Part shown: positions 50,101 through 58,321 of the stretch, one piece after another
Layout: every line of letters starts with the position of its first letter
Position numbering within the stretch: the first letter of the stretch is position 1
Source: JBBQNJ01 sp038329845
GTDB taxonomy: Bacteria > Planctomycetota > Phycisphaerae > Tepidisphaerales > Tepidisphaeraceae
Assembly: GCA_038329845.1 (NCBI GenBank)
Contig: JBBQNJ010000018.1
Coordinates: 1 to 64,000 of the forward strand
Reading direction: 5' to 3'
Length of the DNA stretch: 64,000 nucleotides
Made by a program: the position numbers and the translations under genes
The notes under the pieces: generated by a model
What the model saw: the letters and a program-made list of their open reading frames with translations, nothing else
Told to the model about the DNA's origin: nothing
The model's database searches: none

Positions 50101-51363
50101 GCTCAGGAAAGACTCGAGCAGAAGAAGAAAGAGGCGATCCGCGAGCGCTATGTCAAGATTCTCGACGAACAGCGCAAGGTGAACGATGAGACCTCCCGCA
50201 TAGACGGAACGCGTGCCGCCGACGGCAATCTTCCGCGCCCGGACCTCATCCGCCTCGGACAGCTTCCCGGTCGCCAAGGCGCCTTGGCCGACACCACCAA
50301 GGCGATCGAGGAGGATCTCTCGGCGGTCGGATCGATCATCTACGTCTGGGCCAACAAGGACATCGTTCGCAGCATGAACGAGGTGAAAGCCGACCTGGCC
50401 CGACCCGCGACCGGCGAGCCGACTCGCACCGAGCAGGCCCGAATCGTCGAGCAGCTCGAGGCGATGATCCGCAATCTGGCCATCAAGCCTCCCGAGAAAA
50501 ACTTCGAGGATCGCGCCGGTGGTGGTGGTGGTGGCGGTGGCGGTGGCGGTGGGGGCAAGTCGGCCAAGCTGCCGGCCGAGGCCGAACTGCGATTGCTTAA
50601 GGACCTTCAACAAGCGGTCAACACCGCCACCAAGACGCTCGATGCCATGCCGCAAAAAGACAAGCCACGATTGTTTGCGCTGGGCGGTCGCCAGGGCGAA
50701 CTACGCGGAATCCTCGACGAACTGCTGAAAAAGGCCTCGACCGAGGGAAAGGGGTTAGGCCCCGAGCCGAAGGACTCGGAAAAGCTGCCGGAAGAGGCCG
50801 GGGAAGAAGCCATCGAGAACCAGGAACTCGAGCAGGAGCTGCTGCAAGGCGAACCGACCGCCGAGCGCATTGAAAAACAGGTGAACCGCGTCGGCGATCG
50901 CATGGCCCGATCAAAGACCCGTCTAGGGCGCGACGTCGATCCCGGAAAGATCACCCAGGTGATCCAGGATCGCATCTTGCGTGATCTGGACGACCTGATC
51001 CAGATCGCCCGCAATCAATCGGCGACCGCCTCAGCCAAGCCGGGTTCCGGCCAGGGGTCCAAGGGGCAGGCGCCGAAGCCCGGTGCCGGGGCGATGGGGC
51101 AGCAGGATGCCAATGCCCAAGGCGCATCGCAGCCCAATTCCGCGCAGAACCCGGCGCAGGAATCGAAGCTGACCGGCGGTGGCAACACCAACGCGGACCT
51201 GTCCCAGGAAATCCGCGAAAAGATGGCCGAGTGGGGCGGGATTACCCAGCGCCAGCGCGAAGCGGTGATCGAGGGTGCCGGCGAAACCGTGGTCGAAAAA
51301 TACCGCCGCCTTGTCGATGACTACTATCGTTCGTTGGCCGTTAAGGCGACCGAGCGCCGTTAA
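47176..51363 (+). CDS. DUF4175-like giant coiled-coil membrane protein
   Basis: 1395 residues from the ATG at 47176. N-terminal three-helix membrane region (LGLAFGVSVVIAAGASMLV onward), several beta-rich Ig-like segments to about residue 560 and then a very long, Gln/Glu/Lys/Ala-rich coiled coil to the C-terminus. The layout resembles DUF4175 proteins, which are encoded at the end of MoxR-DUF58 operons; the match is by pattern. A run of 13 Gly (GGT repeat, 50517-50555) interrupts the coiled coil. Its length and position suggest a scaffold at the membrane. The 29-nt gap to the preceding gene supports cotranscription. Confidence 0.82.
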   Translation: MSPLLESLQSLRRRVKLLGLAFGVSVVIAAGASMLVAAILIDWLLRLPAAPRLVVGLGIVAGLGYALWRWVVRPALARLSISDVAGRLEHVFPQFDDRLRSTVDFINGDIPGSAMMKDRVVAQTSELASSLDLSRAIDPRPLAWAAVAAIVAVALAVGVGIINPVGYLRLLQPTSARWEYPKSTEISLVSDIPQRLPVGKRLEIAMRLLRGDRDSAQAIIHYQYDNGPRQQEFMTRGPDGQYAASLDARLDPSKAGASLKIWIASGDDEVRLAPIAIVQRLEIRRVEAVVTPPAYAHLSPAALDLGSAPGVMTLGSKVALNVQFNKDLAASPEAELLAVVKDSPMPRVAWSRSGSAMLSGAFVAGESARFSIRAVDIDGFANSALEEYEIIVRPDQLPTVQIENPRRNEERTVVAVIPLLASVDDDFGIDSVKLVIQRLGEPGGQWSIDLLRDAKPVEGAAWTPAEGNSERRRFALSYPWDLSRLADANLKPGEVLEFHLLVQDNYELDGSRHPAVPSGKLRLTLISQDQLNEILATELRAVANQVQEMSNHQNTLKEETAALERDTRDKPAFDKADRAAAERLMNQQSAVASQSTQVASKLEAMRRRMDENKSLNQELRDIAGDVKQQLTDAAENPMKRAASELSSARDASAEQRPQRDQAIKQAGADQQLAADQLGKALERLGNLGDLQQMIAKVRDLLEKQEQAGRQIAKAGEGSLGKKPEEMSPQDRKAMEDAAAKQASLAEKTDKALAEMNKAAEQMSKSDPSSSAAMKQAAQTGERQNVSGNQSQAAKAAQANQQSQAQASAKQAEIGLQMMLNELREAERRKLEELSRKLAELSDQVSRLIRRQAGHNLDNLGLQGPERIAQLDAVIYEDLLQKSARSRDKLPPVPELASLSTQQEQTERNTRDIAHLAEANPAGAEPSAHLVRAAGKMERAIVQLRDNKVASAYDPQVEALAALLDAQKRIEEQQAKAQERLEQKKKEAIRERYVKILDEQRKVNDETSRIDGTRAADGNLPRPDLIRLGQLPGRQGALADTTKAIEEDLSAVGSIIYVWANKDIVRSMNEVKADLARPATGEPTRTEQARIVEQLEAMIRNLAIKPPEKNFEDRAGGGGGGGGGGGGGKSAKLPAEAELRLLKDLQQAVNTATKTLDAMPQKDKPRLFALGGRQGELRGILDELLKKASTEGKGLGPEPKDSEKLPEEAGEEAIENQELEQELLQGEPTAERIEKQVNRVGDRMARSKTRLGRDVDPGKITQVIQDRILRDLDDLIQIARNQSATASAKPGSGQGSKGQAPKPGAGAMGQQDANAQGASQPNSAQNPAQESKLTGGGNTNADLSQEIREKMAEWGGITQRQREAVIEGAGETVVEKYRRLVDDYYRSLAVKATERR

Positions 51364-51387
51364 AAGTTGAGCTATGGGAGGCGAGAA

Positions 51388-52503
51388 ATGACCATGATGC
51401 ATCGAATTCTCATCGGCCTGCTGGCGCTGGCGGTTCTCGCCCCCCCAGCCGCCGCCGCCGGACCCGGTCTGGCGCAAAAGCGAGGAAAGAAGACCGCCGA
51501 TTCTGGAATGGCGCTGGTCCCCAACCAGGTGCGCGGCGATGAGCTGACCCCGGAGGTGCGCACGGCCGTCGAGGCCGGCTTGCAATGGCTCGCCGGCCGG
51601 CAAACCCGCGAAGGCGCCTTCGGCGCCAGCGGCTCCGGATACGGCGCCCATACCGGCATCACGTCGCTGTGCGCCATCGCCTTCATGTCGGCGGGAAATC
51701 TCCCCGGCCGCGGCAAGTATGGCGAACAGGTGCAAAAGGCCGTCGATTTCATCCTCGCCAACAGCCAGGAATCTGGCCTGCTGGCGGCGGACAATTCGCA
51801 CGGCGTGATGTATTCCCACGGGTTCGCCGCGCTGTTTCTGGCAGAAGTTTACGGCATGACCGGTGATGAAAACGTCAAGGAACGCCTGCAGAAGGCGATC
51901 CGGTTAATCGCCAAGTGCCAGAATAAGGAAGGGGGCTGGCGCTACATGCCCGTCCCCTACGACGCCGACATCTCCGTGACGATCTGCCAGGTGATGGCGC
52001 TGCGGGCGGCCCGCGATGCGGGGATCAAGGTCGAGAAAGAGACGATCGACAAAGCCGTCGCGTACGTGCGCCGTTGCCAGAACCCCGATGGGGGTTTTAG
52101 CTACACCGCCAACCAGGGGGGCAGCGGCGGCTCGGGGTTCGAGCGTTCGGCGGCGGGGGTGGCGGCGCTCTACTATGCCGGCATTTTCGAGGGCGATGAC
52201 ATCAAGCGCGGCTTGGAATACCTCATCCGCTTCGCCCCGCGCAGCGGGGGCGGGCGGGAAAACTCCGGACACTACTATTACGGCCAATACTACGGCGTGC
52301 AGGCGATGTTCCTCGCCGGCGGCGACTTCTGGGCGACTTGGTATCCGGCCATCCGCGCCGAGCTGCTGGCCAAGCAAAACAAGTCCACCGGCCACTGGGC
52401 CGGCGAAGTCAGCGAAGAATACGCCACCGGCATCGCGCTGATCGTCCTGCAAATGCCCAACCGCTATCTCCCCGTCTTCCACGGCAAAGGTCCGGGATCG
52501 TGA
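51388..52503 (+). CDS. Squalene-oxidase/prenyltransferase-repeat secreted protein
   Basis: 371 residues from the ATG at 51388, with GGGAGGCG upstream. A signal peptide (MHRILIGLLALAVLAPPAAAA) precedes an alpha/alpha toroid made of prenyltransferase-type repeats: GLQWLAGRQTREGAFG, ALRLIAKCQNKEGGWRYMP (IRLIAKCQNKEGGWRYM), VAYVRRCQNPDGGFSY and others, each with the Q-x-x-DGGW/F turn. The DxDD motif of true cyclases is absent, so it is more likely a secreted toroid-fold binding protein, as common at the end of planctomycete MoxR operons. It is the last gene before a 530-nt spacer. Confidence 0.9.
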   Translation: MTMMHRILIGLLALAVLAPPAAAAGPGLAQKRGKKTADSGMALVPNQVRGDELTPEVRTAVEAGLQWLAGRQTREGAFGASGSGYGAHTGITSLCAIAFMSAGNLPGRGKYGEQVQKAVDFILANSQESGLLAADNSHGVMYSHGFAALFLAEVYGMTGDENVKERLQKAIRLIAKCQNKEGGWRYMPVPYDADISVTICQVMALRAARDAGIKVEKETIDKAVAYVRRCQNPDGGFSYTANQGGSGGSGFERSAAGVAALYYAGIFEGDDIKRGLEYLIRFAPRSGGGRENSGHYYYGQYYGVQAMFLAGGDFWATWYPAIRAELLAKQNKSTGHWAGEVSEEYATGIALIVLQMPNRYLPVFHGKGPGS

Positions 52504-53037
52504 TCGGATCAAGAGCCGCAGAGCCGCAGAGCCGCAGAGCCACGCAGCCACGGAAATTGAAAAGGGAACCGTGCGACAGGGCGAGGGACGCAATAATTGG
52601 GAGTCATAGCGCTCGCGACCCAAATTGAGACAATCCGCTTCGGGAAAACCGGGATATCCCGCAGGTTCCGAGCCGTTGCGGAGGTCTCACCGAAGGCCGC
52701 GAGCGGTATAAGAATTGCGAATTGAGAATGGGGGCAGCAACGTCGGTGGCGATGAATCCGATCGACCCGCGTGGGAAACCTCCTTCATATTCTCCGTGAA
52801 CCTCGTGGTGAATCGTCTTGAGAAACGCACCGAAGGCATCGGGGTTTTTTCACGATGTAGCGGCCAAGGATCCGAAGGGAATTCGTCTTTTCGATTTCTA
52901 TACCGACCCTCGCCGCAAAGAATTGGCTGGAGACGAGTCGTTGACGGAGACTCCTTCGCGCCTTCGCTTCTTCGCGTTTAATTTTCTCTTTTTTCTGACG
53001 GCGTTGCGGCGGCTTGCCCTGGGAGGCTGGGAACGGA
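52504..53037. other. Intergenic spacer with short repeats
   Basis: 534 nt. AGCCGCAG is repeated four times near 52511-52545. A dispersed repeat with TTCGCGCCTTCGCTTCTTCGCG sits at 52955-52976 and occurs again, on the other strand and with blocks rearranged, at 59127-59160. No gene is supported; the neighbouring genes are convergent and no clear terminator hairpin was found. Confidence 0.6.
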
Positions 53038-54270
53038 TTAGAACGGGGGCGACTCACCGCGTTTCCACCAGTCGGCGTCGGAGGTCTTGTCTCGACGGCG
53101 CTTTCGACCACCGCTGCCCTCACTGGGCGGAACATCGTCGGTTTGATCGAATGAATCGAAGGAATCACCGAACCGATCCGGCGAATCACCGTCGTTCTCG
53201 TCGGTGGGTGAATCCTCCGACATCTCGGCGTCGGATTCTCGCCGCACAACACTGGCCAGCGCCACGGCGAACAGCGGGCTGATGGTCTTGAGCATCGCCG
53301 CATCCTCATCGCCGAACGGGGTCTTGCCCGAGCGGAACAGCACTACCGTCGCCAGCGACTCGCCGAGATAGGTGCAATTGACGGCCATGACCGTCTGCCC
53401 CGACAGATGCTCGAGTTCGCGCGGCGTCAGGACGTCGCCGGCCTCATCGGTGCCCAGATGCACGAAGCCATCGCGGGCGGCGAGGGGAATGATCCCTCCC
53501 CTCATCGCGTCGGTGAGCGCCGATTCGCCGGGGATGGTGTATTTCATGTACGCCCCGAGCTGGTAGTCCTGGTCGTCACCGGCGAGCCAGACCGCCACAT
53601 TGCAGTATCCGGCCTGGCGAAGAATCCAGTCCATCGTGTGGCAGAGCAGTTGCTCGAGATCTCTGGCTTCGCGCAGATATTTTCGGAACCCCTCCTGCGT
53701 GCGCACCACGTCGAGCTGGCGTGACAGCTCTCCATAGGCGCCGATCAGGTCGTTGCACAGCAGGTCCACCTTCTTGGCCACGGTTCGGCGGGCATCGTTC
53801 AATCGCCGCACGGCGATCCTCAGACGCCCGAGTCGGCGCTCGTTCTTGGCTTCCAACTGCTGGCGGTTCAAGGCCCGTCGGATGCGCTCGACGAGTTGGT
53901 CGGCGGAAAAGGGCTTGGGCAGAAAGTCGGTCGCGCCGCAGCGCAGGGCGCTGATGGCGCCGTCCACGCTGGGCTTCCCGGTGATGACGATGGCCCCGGC
54001 GAAGGGCTGGGCCTTGCGAATTGTTTGCAGGAGCGACAGGCCATCGCCATCGGGAAGATGCACGTCGATCACCACCAGCTCGACCGGCTGCGATTCGAGA
54101 ATGGCCCGCGCCTCGGCGACCGACGTGGCCCGCAGCAGTCGGCAGCGGACCTCTCGGCCGAGAACGTCGGCGAACAGCTCGTGCAGGTCCGACTCATCGT
54201 CGATCAGCAGCACGCGCGGGCACAGGCTCATGGCCGGGAGGGTCGTGGGGATCGCGGTCGCCGAAGGCAT
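53038..54270 (-). CDS. Response regulator with GAF-like output domain
   Basis: 410 residues from the ATG at 54270 (GGAGTGGAG ribosome site). Receiver domain at 18-135: LLIDDESDLHELF, LVVIDVHLPDGDG (phosphoacceptor Asp), IVITGKPS and FLPKPFSADQL. A coiled coil with LNRQQLEAKNERRLGRLRIA links to a GAF-like domain (205-340: CNVAVWLAG, YQLGAYMKY, GFVHLGTDE, LATVVLF). The tail is very acidic and then basic, with runs of Asp/Ser (DSFDSFDQTDD). It is the third gene of the signalling operon and is likely phosphorylated by the HDOD-kinase encoded upstream. Confidence 0.88.
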   Translation of the reverse strand: MPSATAIPTTLPAMSLCPRVLLIDDESDLHELFADVLGREVRCRLLRATSVAEARAILESQPVELVVIDVHLPDGDGLSLLQTIRKAQPFAGAIVITGKPSVDGAISALRCGATDFLPKPFSADQLVERIRRALNRQQLEAKNERRLGRLRIAVRRLNDARRTVAKKVDLLCNDLIGAYGELSRQLDVVRTQEGFRKYLREARDLEQLLCHTMDWILRQAGYCNVAVWLAGDDQDYQLGAYMKYTIPGESALTDAMRGGIIPLAARDGFVHLGTDEAGDVLTPRELEHLSGQTVMAVNCTYLGESLATVVLFRSGKTPFGDEDAAMLKTISPLFAVALASVVRRESDAEMSEDSPTDENDGDSPDRFGDSFDSFDQTDDVPPSEGSGGRKRRRDKTSDADWWKRGESPPF

Positions 54271-54381
54271 GGCTCCACTCCGGAAAAGTCGTCGGTCTTG
54301 TTCGAGGGATATTCGCAGTGGAACATCCGAAAACTCACTGCTCACCGTCGCGCCATCCTTGGAGCTTGTTCCTTCGGCACC

Positions 54382-56685
54382 TCACTGCGCCGTTTTTCGT
54401 TCGGGTCTGGCGACGGCCGCGAGGGGCGTCGCGTCGGGCGGATTGACCGCCGGCAGCAACACCAGCGCCCGGCATCCCTGGCCCAGCCGGCTTTCCAACC
54501 GGATCGTTCCTCCGCTGGTTTCGATCCAGCGGATCGCCTTGGCCAGGCCCATTCCGCGCCGGCGGCCGGCCGGGCGCGAGCTGAAGAACGGATCGAACGC
54601 CCGCCGAAGCGTCGGCTCGTCCATTCCCGGGCCGTTGTCGGCGATGACCACCGCGACCCGGTGCGTCGTCGAGTCGTGGGCGGCGTGGACATCCACCCGC
54701 GGAGGCTCGGTCTTGCATTCCGTCGCCGCCTGGATCGCGTTGTTCAAAACCTCTCGAAGCGCCCCGCACACCTGCTCGACATCCACGCGGACCTCGGGAA
54801 CGTCTTCGATCGTCACCTCGATGTTCGTATCGGCCGGATCGAGCTGCATCTTAGCGTCGTGTAGCGCCCGGCCCACCAGGTCGGCAACGTCCGCCACTAT
54901 CGGCTTTGGCGCGGCTGGTTTGGCGAAGTGCATCAGCTCCGTGATGATCCCGCTGAGCCGATCGGCCTGCTCGTGGATCAGGTGAGCCGCCGCTTTCAGC
55001 CGCGGATCGGTCAGTTGTGATTCGAGCAACTGCGATCGGCCGGAGATCACCGCCAGCGGATTGTTCATTTCATGCCCGGCGCCGGCGGCCATCTCGCCCA
55101 CCGCGACCAGGGTCCGGCTCTTGAGAATCTCCGCCTGTGCCCCGTGCAATTGCCGGTTGGCATCGGCGAGCTGTTCGCTAAGCAGCCGCGATTCCTCGCG
55201 GATCTGTGCCGTGCGCAGGGCTAGGCTCCATCCACCGGCCATGGCGGTGATCTCGCGCACCTGCGGGCTAAGCCGCTGCGATTCTCCCGACGGCGCCCCC
55301 CACGCCACCCCGCCGATGCACACCCCGTCGCACTGAAGGCAAATCCAGTAGCGCTGATCGTGCGAGAGCCTGGGAGAGACCTGGCCCAGCAGCCATTCGA
55401 GTTCATCTCCCGCCGATAGCACCGGACCCAATCCCGCGCCCGGCTCGCGGGGGCGCTGCGGGCAGTCGAGGACGGTGGTTTGAAAAACGTCCCCGGCATC
55501 GTCGAAGAGCAGCACCTCGGCGAAGTCCTGTCCCGGCAGGATGGAAAACGCCGCGACACAGGCCACGTCCAGCACCGCCGAGGCGGTCTGCCCGATCGCC
55601 CTCAGCACGCCTTGGGGCGCGGCATCGGGACGTAGTTCGCCTTGGAAATGGCTCAGAGCGTCAAAAAACTTGGCGCGGATCGCCAGACGACGATTCTTCG
55701 CCGCCAACTGACCGCTGACGCGACCGAGGTCCTGGTTGGCCTGGTGCAATGCCTGCTGATACAACTCGGCGGCACCGGCGTCGCCCAGGCCCAAAGCCTT
55801 GGCCCGCGGCTCGATTTGTTCGACCAGGCTGCTGCGAACCTGCTCGACGCTCGCCTCGGTCAATTCGAGCGCCTCGATTAGCGCGGCGGCCGAGATATTG
55901 AATTGGAAATTGCCGCTGAAGCCGAGGTGTTGTTCGCGGGCGATCAAGTCGGCCAGGCTCACCAGATGCACCAGCGGGGCGCTGGGCGTGGCGGGAAGGG
56001 TCGCTGGCGGCGAACCGTGCAGCCAGGCGCAATCCCGGATGCTTCGCGGGAGCTGCCATCGCTCGGCGAGGCGCTTGCCGACGACCAGATGATCCAGGCC
56101 GATGACGTTTCGCTCAATGTCGGCGATGTTACCACGTAGCAGCAGCGACGCTTCGACCACGCGGTCGAAACTCTTGGGCAAGATCGCGTCCAGGGCCACT
56201 TTGCCCAGATCATGCAGCAGCCCGCAGACGAACGCTTCGGTGGGATCGATCTTCTGGTCCGGCCGGCACGCCCGCGCCAGCATCTCGGCGGCACAGGCGA
56301 CGGCAAGACAGTGCTTCCAGAACTCCTCGCGGGAAAAATGCGCCTGTTCCGTGGGATCGGACCCCGGGGCGAAGGTCTGGAAAACGGTCACGGCCAGGAC
56401 GGCACTGCGCACGGCCTCGAATCCCAGCAGGACGACGGCCCGCTCGATGCTGGTCACTTCCCCGCGCGCCCCTACATCGGAGCGATGCACCAGTTGAAGA
56501 ATGCGGCTGGTGAGCGAGGGGTCGGACTCGATCAGGCGCACGATATCCGCTGCCGAGGCGTCGTCGTCGCCGGTCGCTTCCATCACCCGCACCGCCACCG
56601 ACGACAGCGTCGGCAGTTGGGCAAGCTGCTGAAGGATCAGCTCGGTGCGCTTGTCGCAGGCAGTGGCCATGGCTCGATCACCCAT
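54382..56685 (-). CDS. HDOD-GAF-histidine kinase hybrid
   Basis: 767 residues (an ATG at 56670 is possible). Residues 15-215 form an HDOD domain (SVAVRVMEATG, IESDPSLTSRILQLVH, LLGFEAVRSAVLAV, FVCGLLHDLGKVA). A middle GAF-like region (340-500) is followed by a HisKA segment with GAGHEMNNPLAVISG, in which His near residue 537 is the phosphorylation site, and a HATPase domain with N box VLNNAIQAATE, VVIADNGPGMDEPTL and GMGLAKAI. HDOD fused to a histidine kinase is an uncommon arrangement. The gene starts 10 nt after the HTH-receiver gene and is followed by the receiver-GAF gene, forming a probable signalling relay. Confidence 0.9.
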   Translation of the reverse strand: MGDRAMATACDKRTELILQQLAQLPTLSSVAVRVMEATGDDDASAADIVRLIESDPSLTSRILQLVHRSDVGARGEVTSIERAVVLLGFEAVRSAVLAVTVFQTFAPGSDPTEQAHFSREEFWKHCLAVACAAEMLARACRPDQKIDPTEAFVCGLLHDLGKVALDAILPKSFDRVVEASLLLRGNIADIERNVIGLDHLVVGKRLAERWQLPRSIRDCAWLHGSPPATLPATPSAPLVHLVSLADLIAREQHLGFSGNFQFNISAAALIEALELTEASVEQVRSSLVEQIEPRAKALGLGDAGAAELYQQALHQANQDLGRVSGQLAAKNRRLAIRAKFFDALSHFQGELRPDAAPQGVLRAIGQTASAVLDVACVAAFSILPGQDFAEVLLFDDAGDVFQTTVLDCPQRPREPGAGLGPVLSAGDELEWLLGQVSPRLSHDQRYWICLQCDGVCIGGVAWGAPSGESQRLSPQVREITAMAGGWSLALRTAQIREESRLLSEQLADANRQLHGAQAEILKSRTLVAVGEMAAGAGHEMNNPLAVISGRSQLLESQLTDPRLKAAAHLIHEQADRLSGIITELMHFAKPAAPKPIVADVADLVGRALHDAKMQLDPADTNIEVTIEDVPEVRVDVEQVCGALREVLNNAIQAATECKTEPPRVDVHAAHDSTTHRVAVVIADNGPGMDEPTLRRAFDPFFSSRPAGRRRGMGLAKAIRWIETSGGTIRLESRLGQGCRALVLLPAVNPPDATPLAAVARPERKTAQ

Positions 56686-56694
56686 CAGCGCGGC

Positions 56695-57258
56695 TTACGC
56701 CGCGATTAGCTCGCCCACCCGTTCGATCAGCTTCTCGATGTTGAATGGCTTTTTCACGAAGTCATCGGCGCCGGCCTTGAGAAGGCTTTCGATCTCCTCC
56801 TGATTGACCACGCCCGAGACGATGATGATCTTCATGTGCTGGAAAGCCGGGTTGGCGCGGATCGTCTGGCAGACGACGTTGCCGTTCACGTCCGGCAGCA
56901 TGTAGTCGAGGATTACCAGATCGGGATGAAACTCGTGGGTGAGGATGCCCGCCTCGTAGCCGGTTCCGGCGGTCTTGACCTCGAAGCGTCCGTCGCGCTC
57001 CAGGACATCGACGAACAACTCCACGATCTCGGGGTCATCATCCACCACCAGCACCTTGCGCTTGCCGGAGTCCAGGGCATCGGGGGGGATGCCGTTGTCT
57101 TTCATGAAATGGAGCAGCGAATCGCGGGGGATTCGTCGAAATCGGCTTCCGGGAACGCGAAAGCCCTTGAGCCGTCCGCTGTCAAAGCAGCGGATAATCG
57201 TCTGCTGGGAGACCTTGCAGATGTCGGCCGCCTCGCCGGTGGTGAATACCGTTTTCAT
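56695..57258 (-). CDS. Excisionase-type HTH fused to a receiver domain
   Basis: 187 residues from the ATG at 57258 (CGAGGAT ribosome site). Residues 1-55 are an excisionase/MerR-like winged helix (FTTGEAADICKVSQQTIIRC, then LKGFRVPGSRFRRIPRDSL). Residues 68-187 are a receiver (VLVVDDDPEIVELF, DLVILDYMLPDVNG with the acceptor Asp, IIIVSGVV and FVKKPFNIEKL). Normally the receiver precedes the DNA-binding domain; here the HTH is first. I recall this order as frequent in planctomycetes. It heads the operon with the HDOD kinase and receiver-GAF protein, so it is probably the transcriptional output. Confidence 0.9.
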   Translation of the reverse strand: MKTVFTTGEAADICKVSQQTIIRCFDSGRLKGFRVPGSRFRRIPRDSLLHFMKDNGIPPDALDSGKRKVLVVDDDPEIVELFVDVLERDGRFEVKTAGTGYEAGILTHEFHPDLVILDYMLPDVNGNVVCQTIRANPAFQHMKIIIVSGVVNQEEIESLLKAGADDFVKKPFNIEKLIERVGELIAA

Positions 57259-57600
57259 CGTATCCTCGTTTCGAGAGAGACAGTAAACGTCAAAACTGGT
57301 GGACAAGGGGGAATCGAAACAGATTATCTCATTTATCCATCTTATCTATTTGAACATCGGCGTGACGATTTTGCAACTTGAGGGTTTTCGGTCGCCCGAC
57401 GCCGTTTATGAGGGCAACGCATGGCCGCGGGGGGCGATAGGATGCCCGGGTGAAAAAATTCTGGATCGGGGGGGGAATTTTACTTCTATATTTGGTCAAG
57501 GCCCGATAAGATGGGTTACGGCTCGCCGCGCGCGGCCGACCGCCCGTGACTGGAACGCTCGTTCCGGCGGGCTAGGGCATTCTTTTTGGAGATCACGACT
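57259..57600. other. Divergent regulatory region between HTH-receiver operon and infC
   Basis: 342 nt, AT-rich at 57310-57370. It includes the string AAAAAATTCTGGATCG (about 57453-57468) shared with the SYLF promoter region, a GGAACGCTCGTTCC palindrome at about 57552-57565, and the infC ribosome site. A clear -35/-10 pair with standard spacing was not found. Confidence 0.5.
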
Positions 57601-58239
57601 ATTTCTACGAATTTCCGCCACAATGAGCAGATTCGCATTTCTCCGGTTCGGCTCATCAACGATAAGGAAGAACAAGTTGGCATCGTCCCGACCGCCGAGG
57701 CGCTGCGCATGGCGCGCGAGGCGAGCATGGACCTGGTCGAGGTGGCCCCGACGGCCCGTCCCCCGGTTTGCCGGATCATGGATTACGGCAAGTGGCGGTA
57801 TCAACAACAGAAAAAGGAAGATCGCTCGCGGGCCAGCGGGCGGGGGGGGCAGCTTAAAGAGCTGAAGATGAAGACGGTGCGGATCGGGGATCACGATTTG
57901 CAGATCAAGATCGACCGGGCCCGCGATTTTCTCGATGAGGGGAATAAGGTGCAGTTCACGCTCCAGTTCAAGGGGCGGGAAATGGCCCATACCGATCTGG
58001 GACGAGCGTTGTTCGTGAAGATCAAGCAGGAATTGCTCCCGGTGAGCAAGGTCGAGCGCGACGCGAAAATGGAAGGCCGTCGGATGACGATGGTCCTCCA
58101 GCCGGAACATAAGGTGGCCAAACCCGGGTCGCCGGGCACCCCAGGCGCCCCCGGCGCTGGAGAACGGATCACCATTCCCGCTCGCCCCGCGCCCACGGTC
58201 GCCGTTGCCCCCGTGGCGGCCGTCTCGGGGGCGAGATAG
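57601..58239 (+). CDS. infC: Translation initiation factor IF-3 (AUU start likely)
   Basis: 212 residues if started at ATT 57601. IF-3 binds the 30S subunit, prevents early 50S joining and rejects non-standard start codons. Family sequence is clear: FRHNEQIR, INDKEEQVGIVPTAEAL, VEVAPTARPPVCRIMDYGK, KTVRIGDHDLQIKIDRAR and GREMAHTDLGR. The only good ribosome site, TTGGAGAT at 57586-57593, is 8-9 nt before ATT; the in-frame TTG at 57586 lies inside that site and would have none of its own. AUU starts in infC are known from E. coli, where they give autoregulation. A Pro/Gly/Ala-rich tail of 35 residues follows the usual end. rpmI and rplT follow in the usual order. Confidence 0.93.
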   Translation: MSTNFRHNEQIRISPVRLINDKEEQVGIVPTAEALRMAREASMDLVEVAPTARPPVCRIMDYGKWRYQQQKKEDRSRASGRGGQLKELKMKTVRIGDHDLQIKIDRARDFLDEGNKVQFTLQFKGREMAHTDLGRALFVKIKQELLPVSKVERDAKMEGRRMTMVLQPEHKVAKPGSPGTPGAPGAGERITIPARPAPTVAVAPVAAVSGAR

Positions 58240-58281
58240 CGCGCTCTGGATTCGGGGCCGAACTGTTGGTACACTCCCTCG

Positions 58282-58307
58282 CCCCTCACTTCGAGGGGTG
58301 TTTAGTT
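58282..58307 (+). promoter_or_regulatory. Hairpin with T-rich tail between infC and rpmI
   Basis: CCCCTC (58282-58287) pairs with GAGGGG (58293-58298), 5-nt loop, followed by TGTTTAGTTTT. It lies 24 nt before the rpmI ATG. It could be an attenuator or a weak terminator that lowers rpmI-rplT read-through; L20 autoregulates this operon in other bacteria. Confidence 0.45.
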
Positions 58308-58321
58308 TTCCGAGGAGTCCA

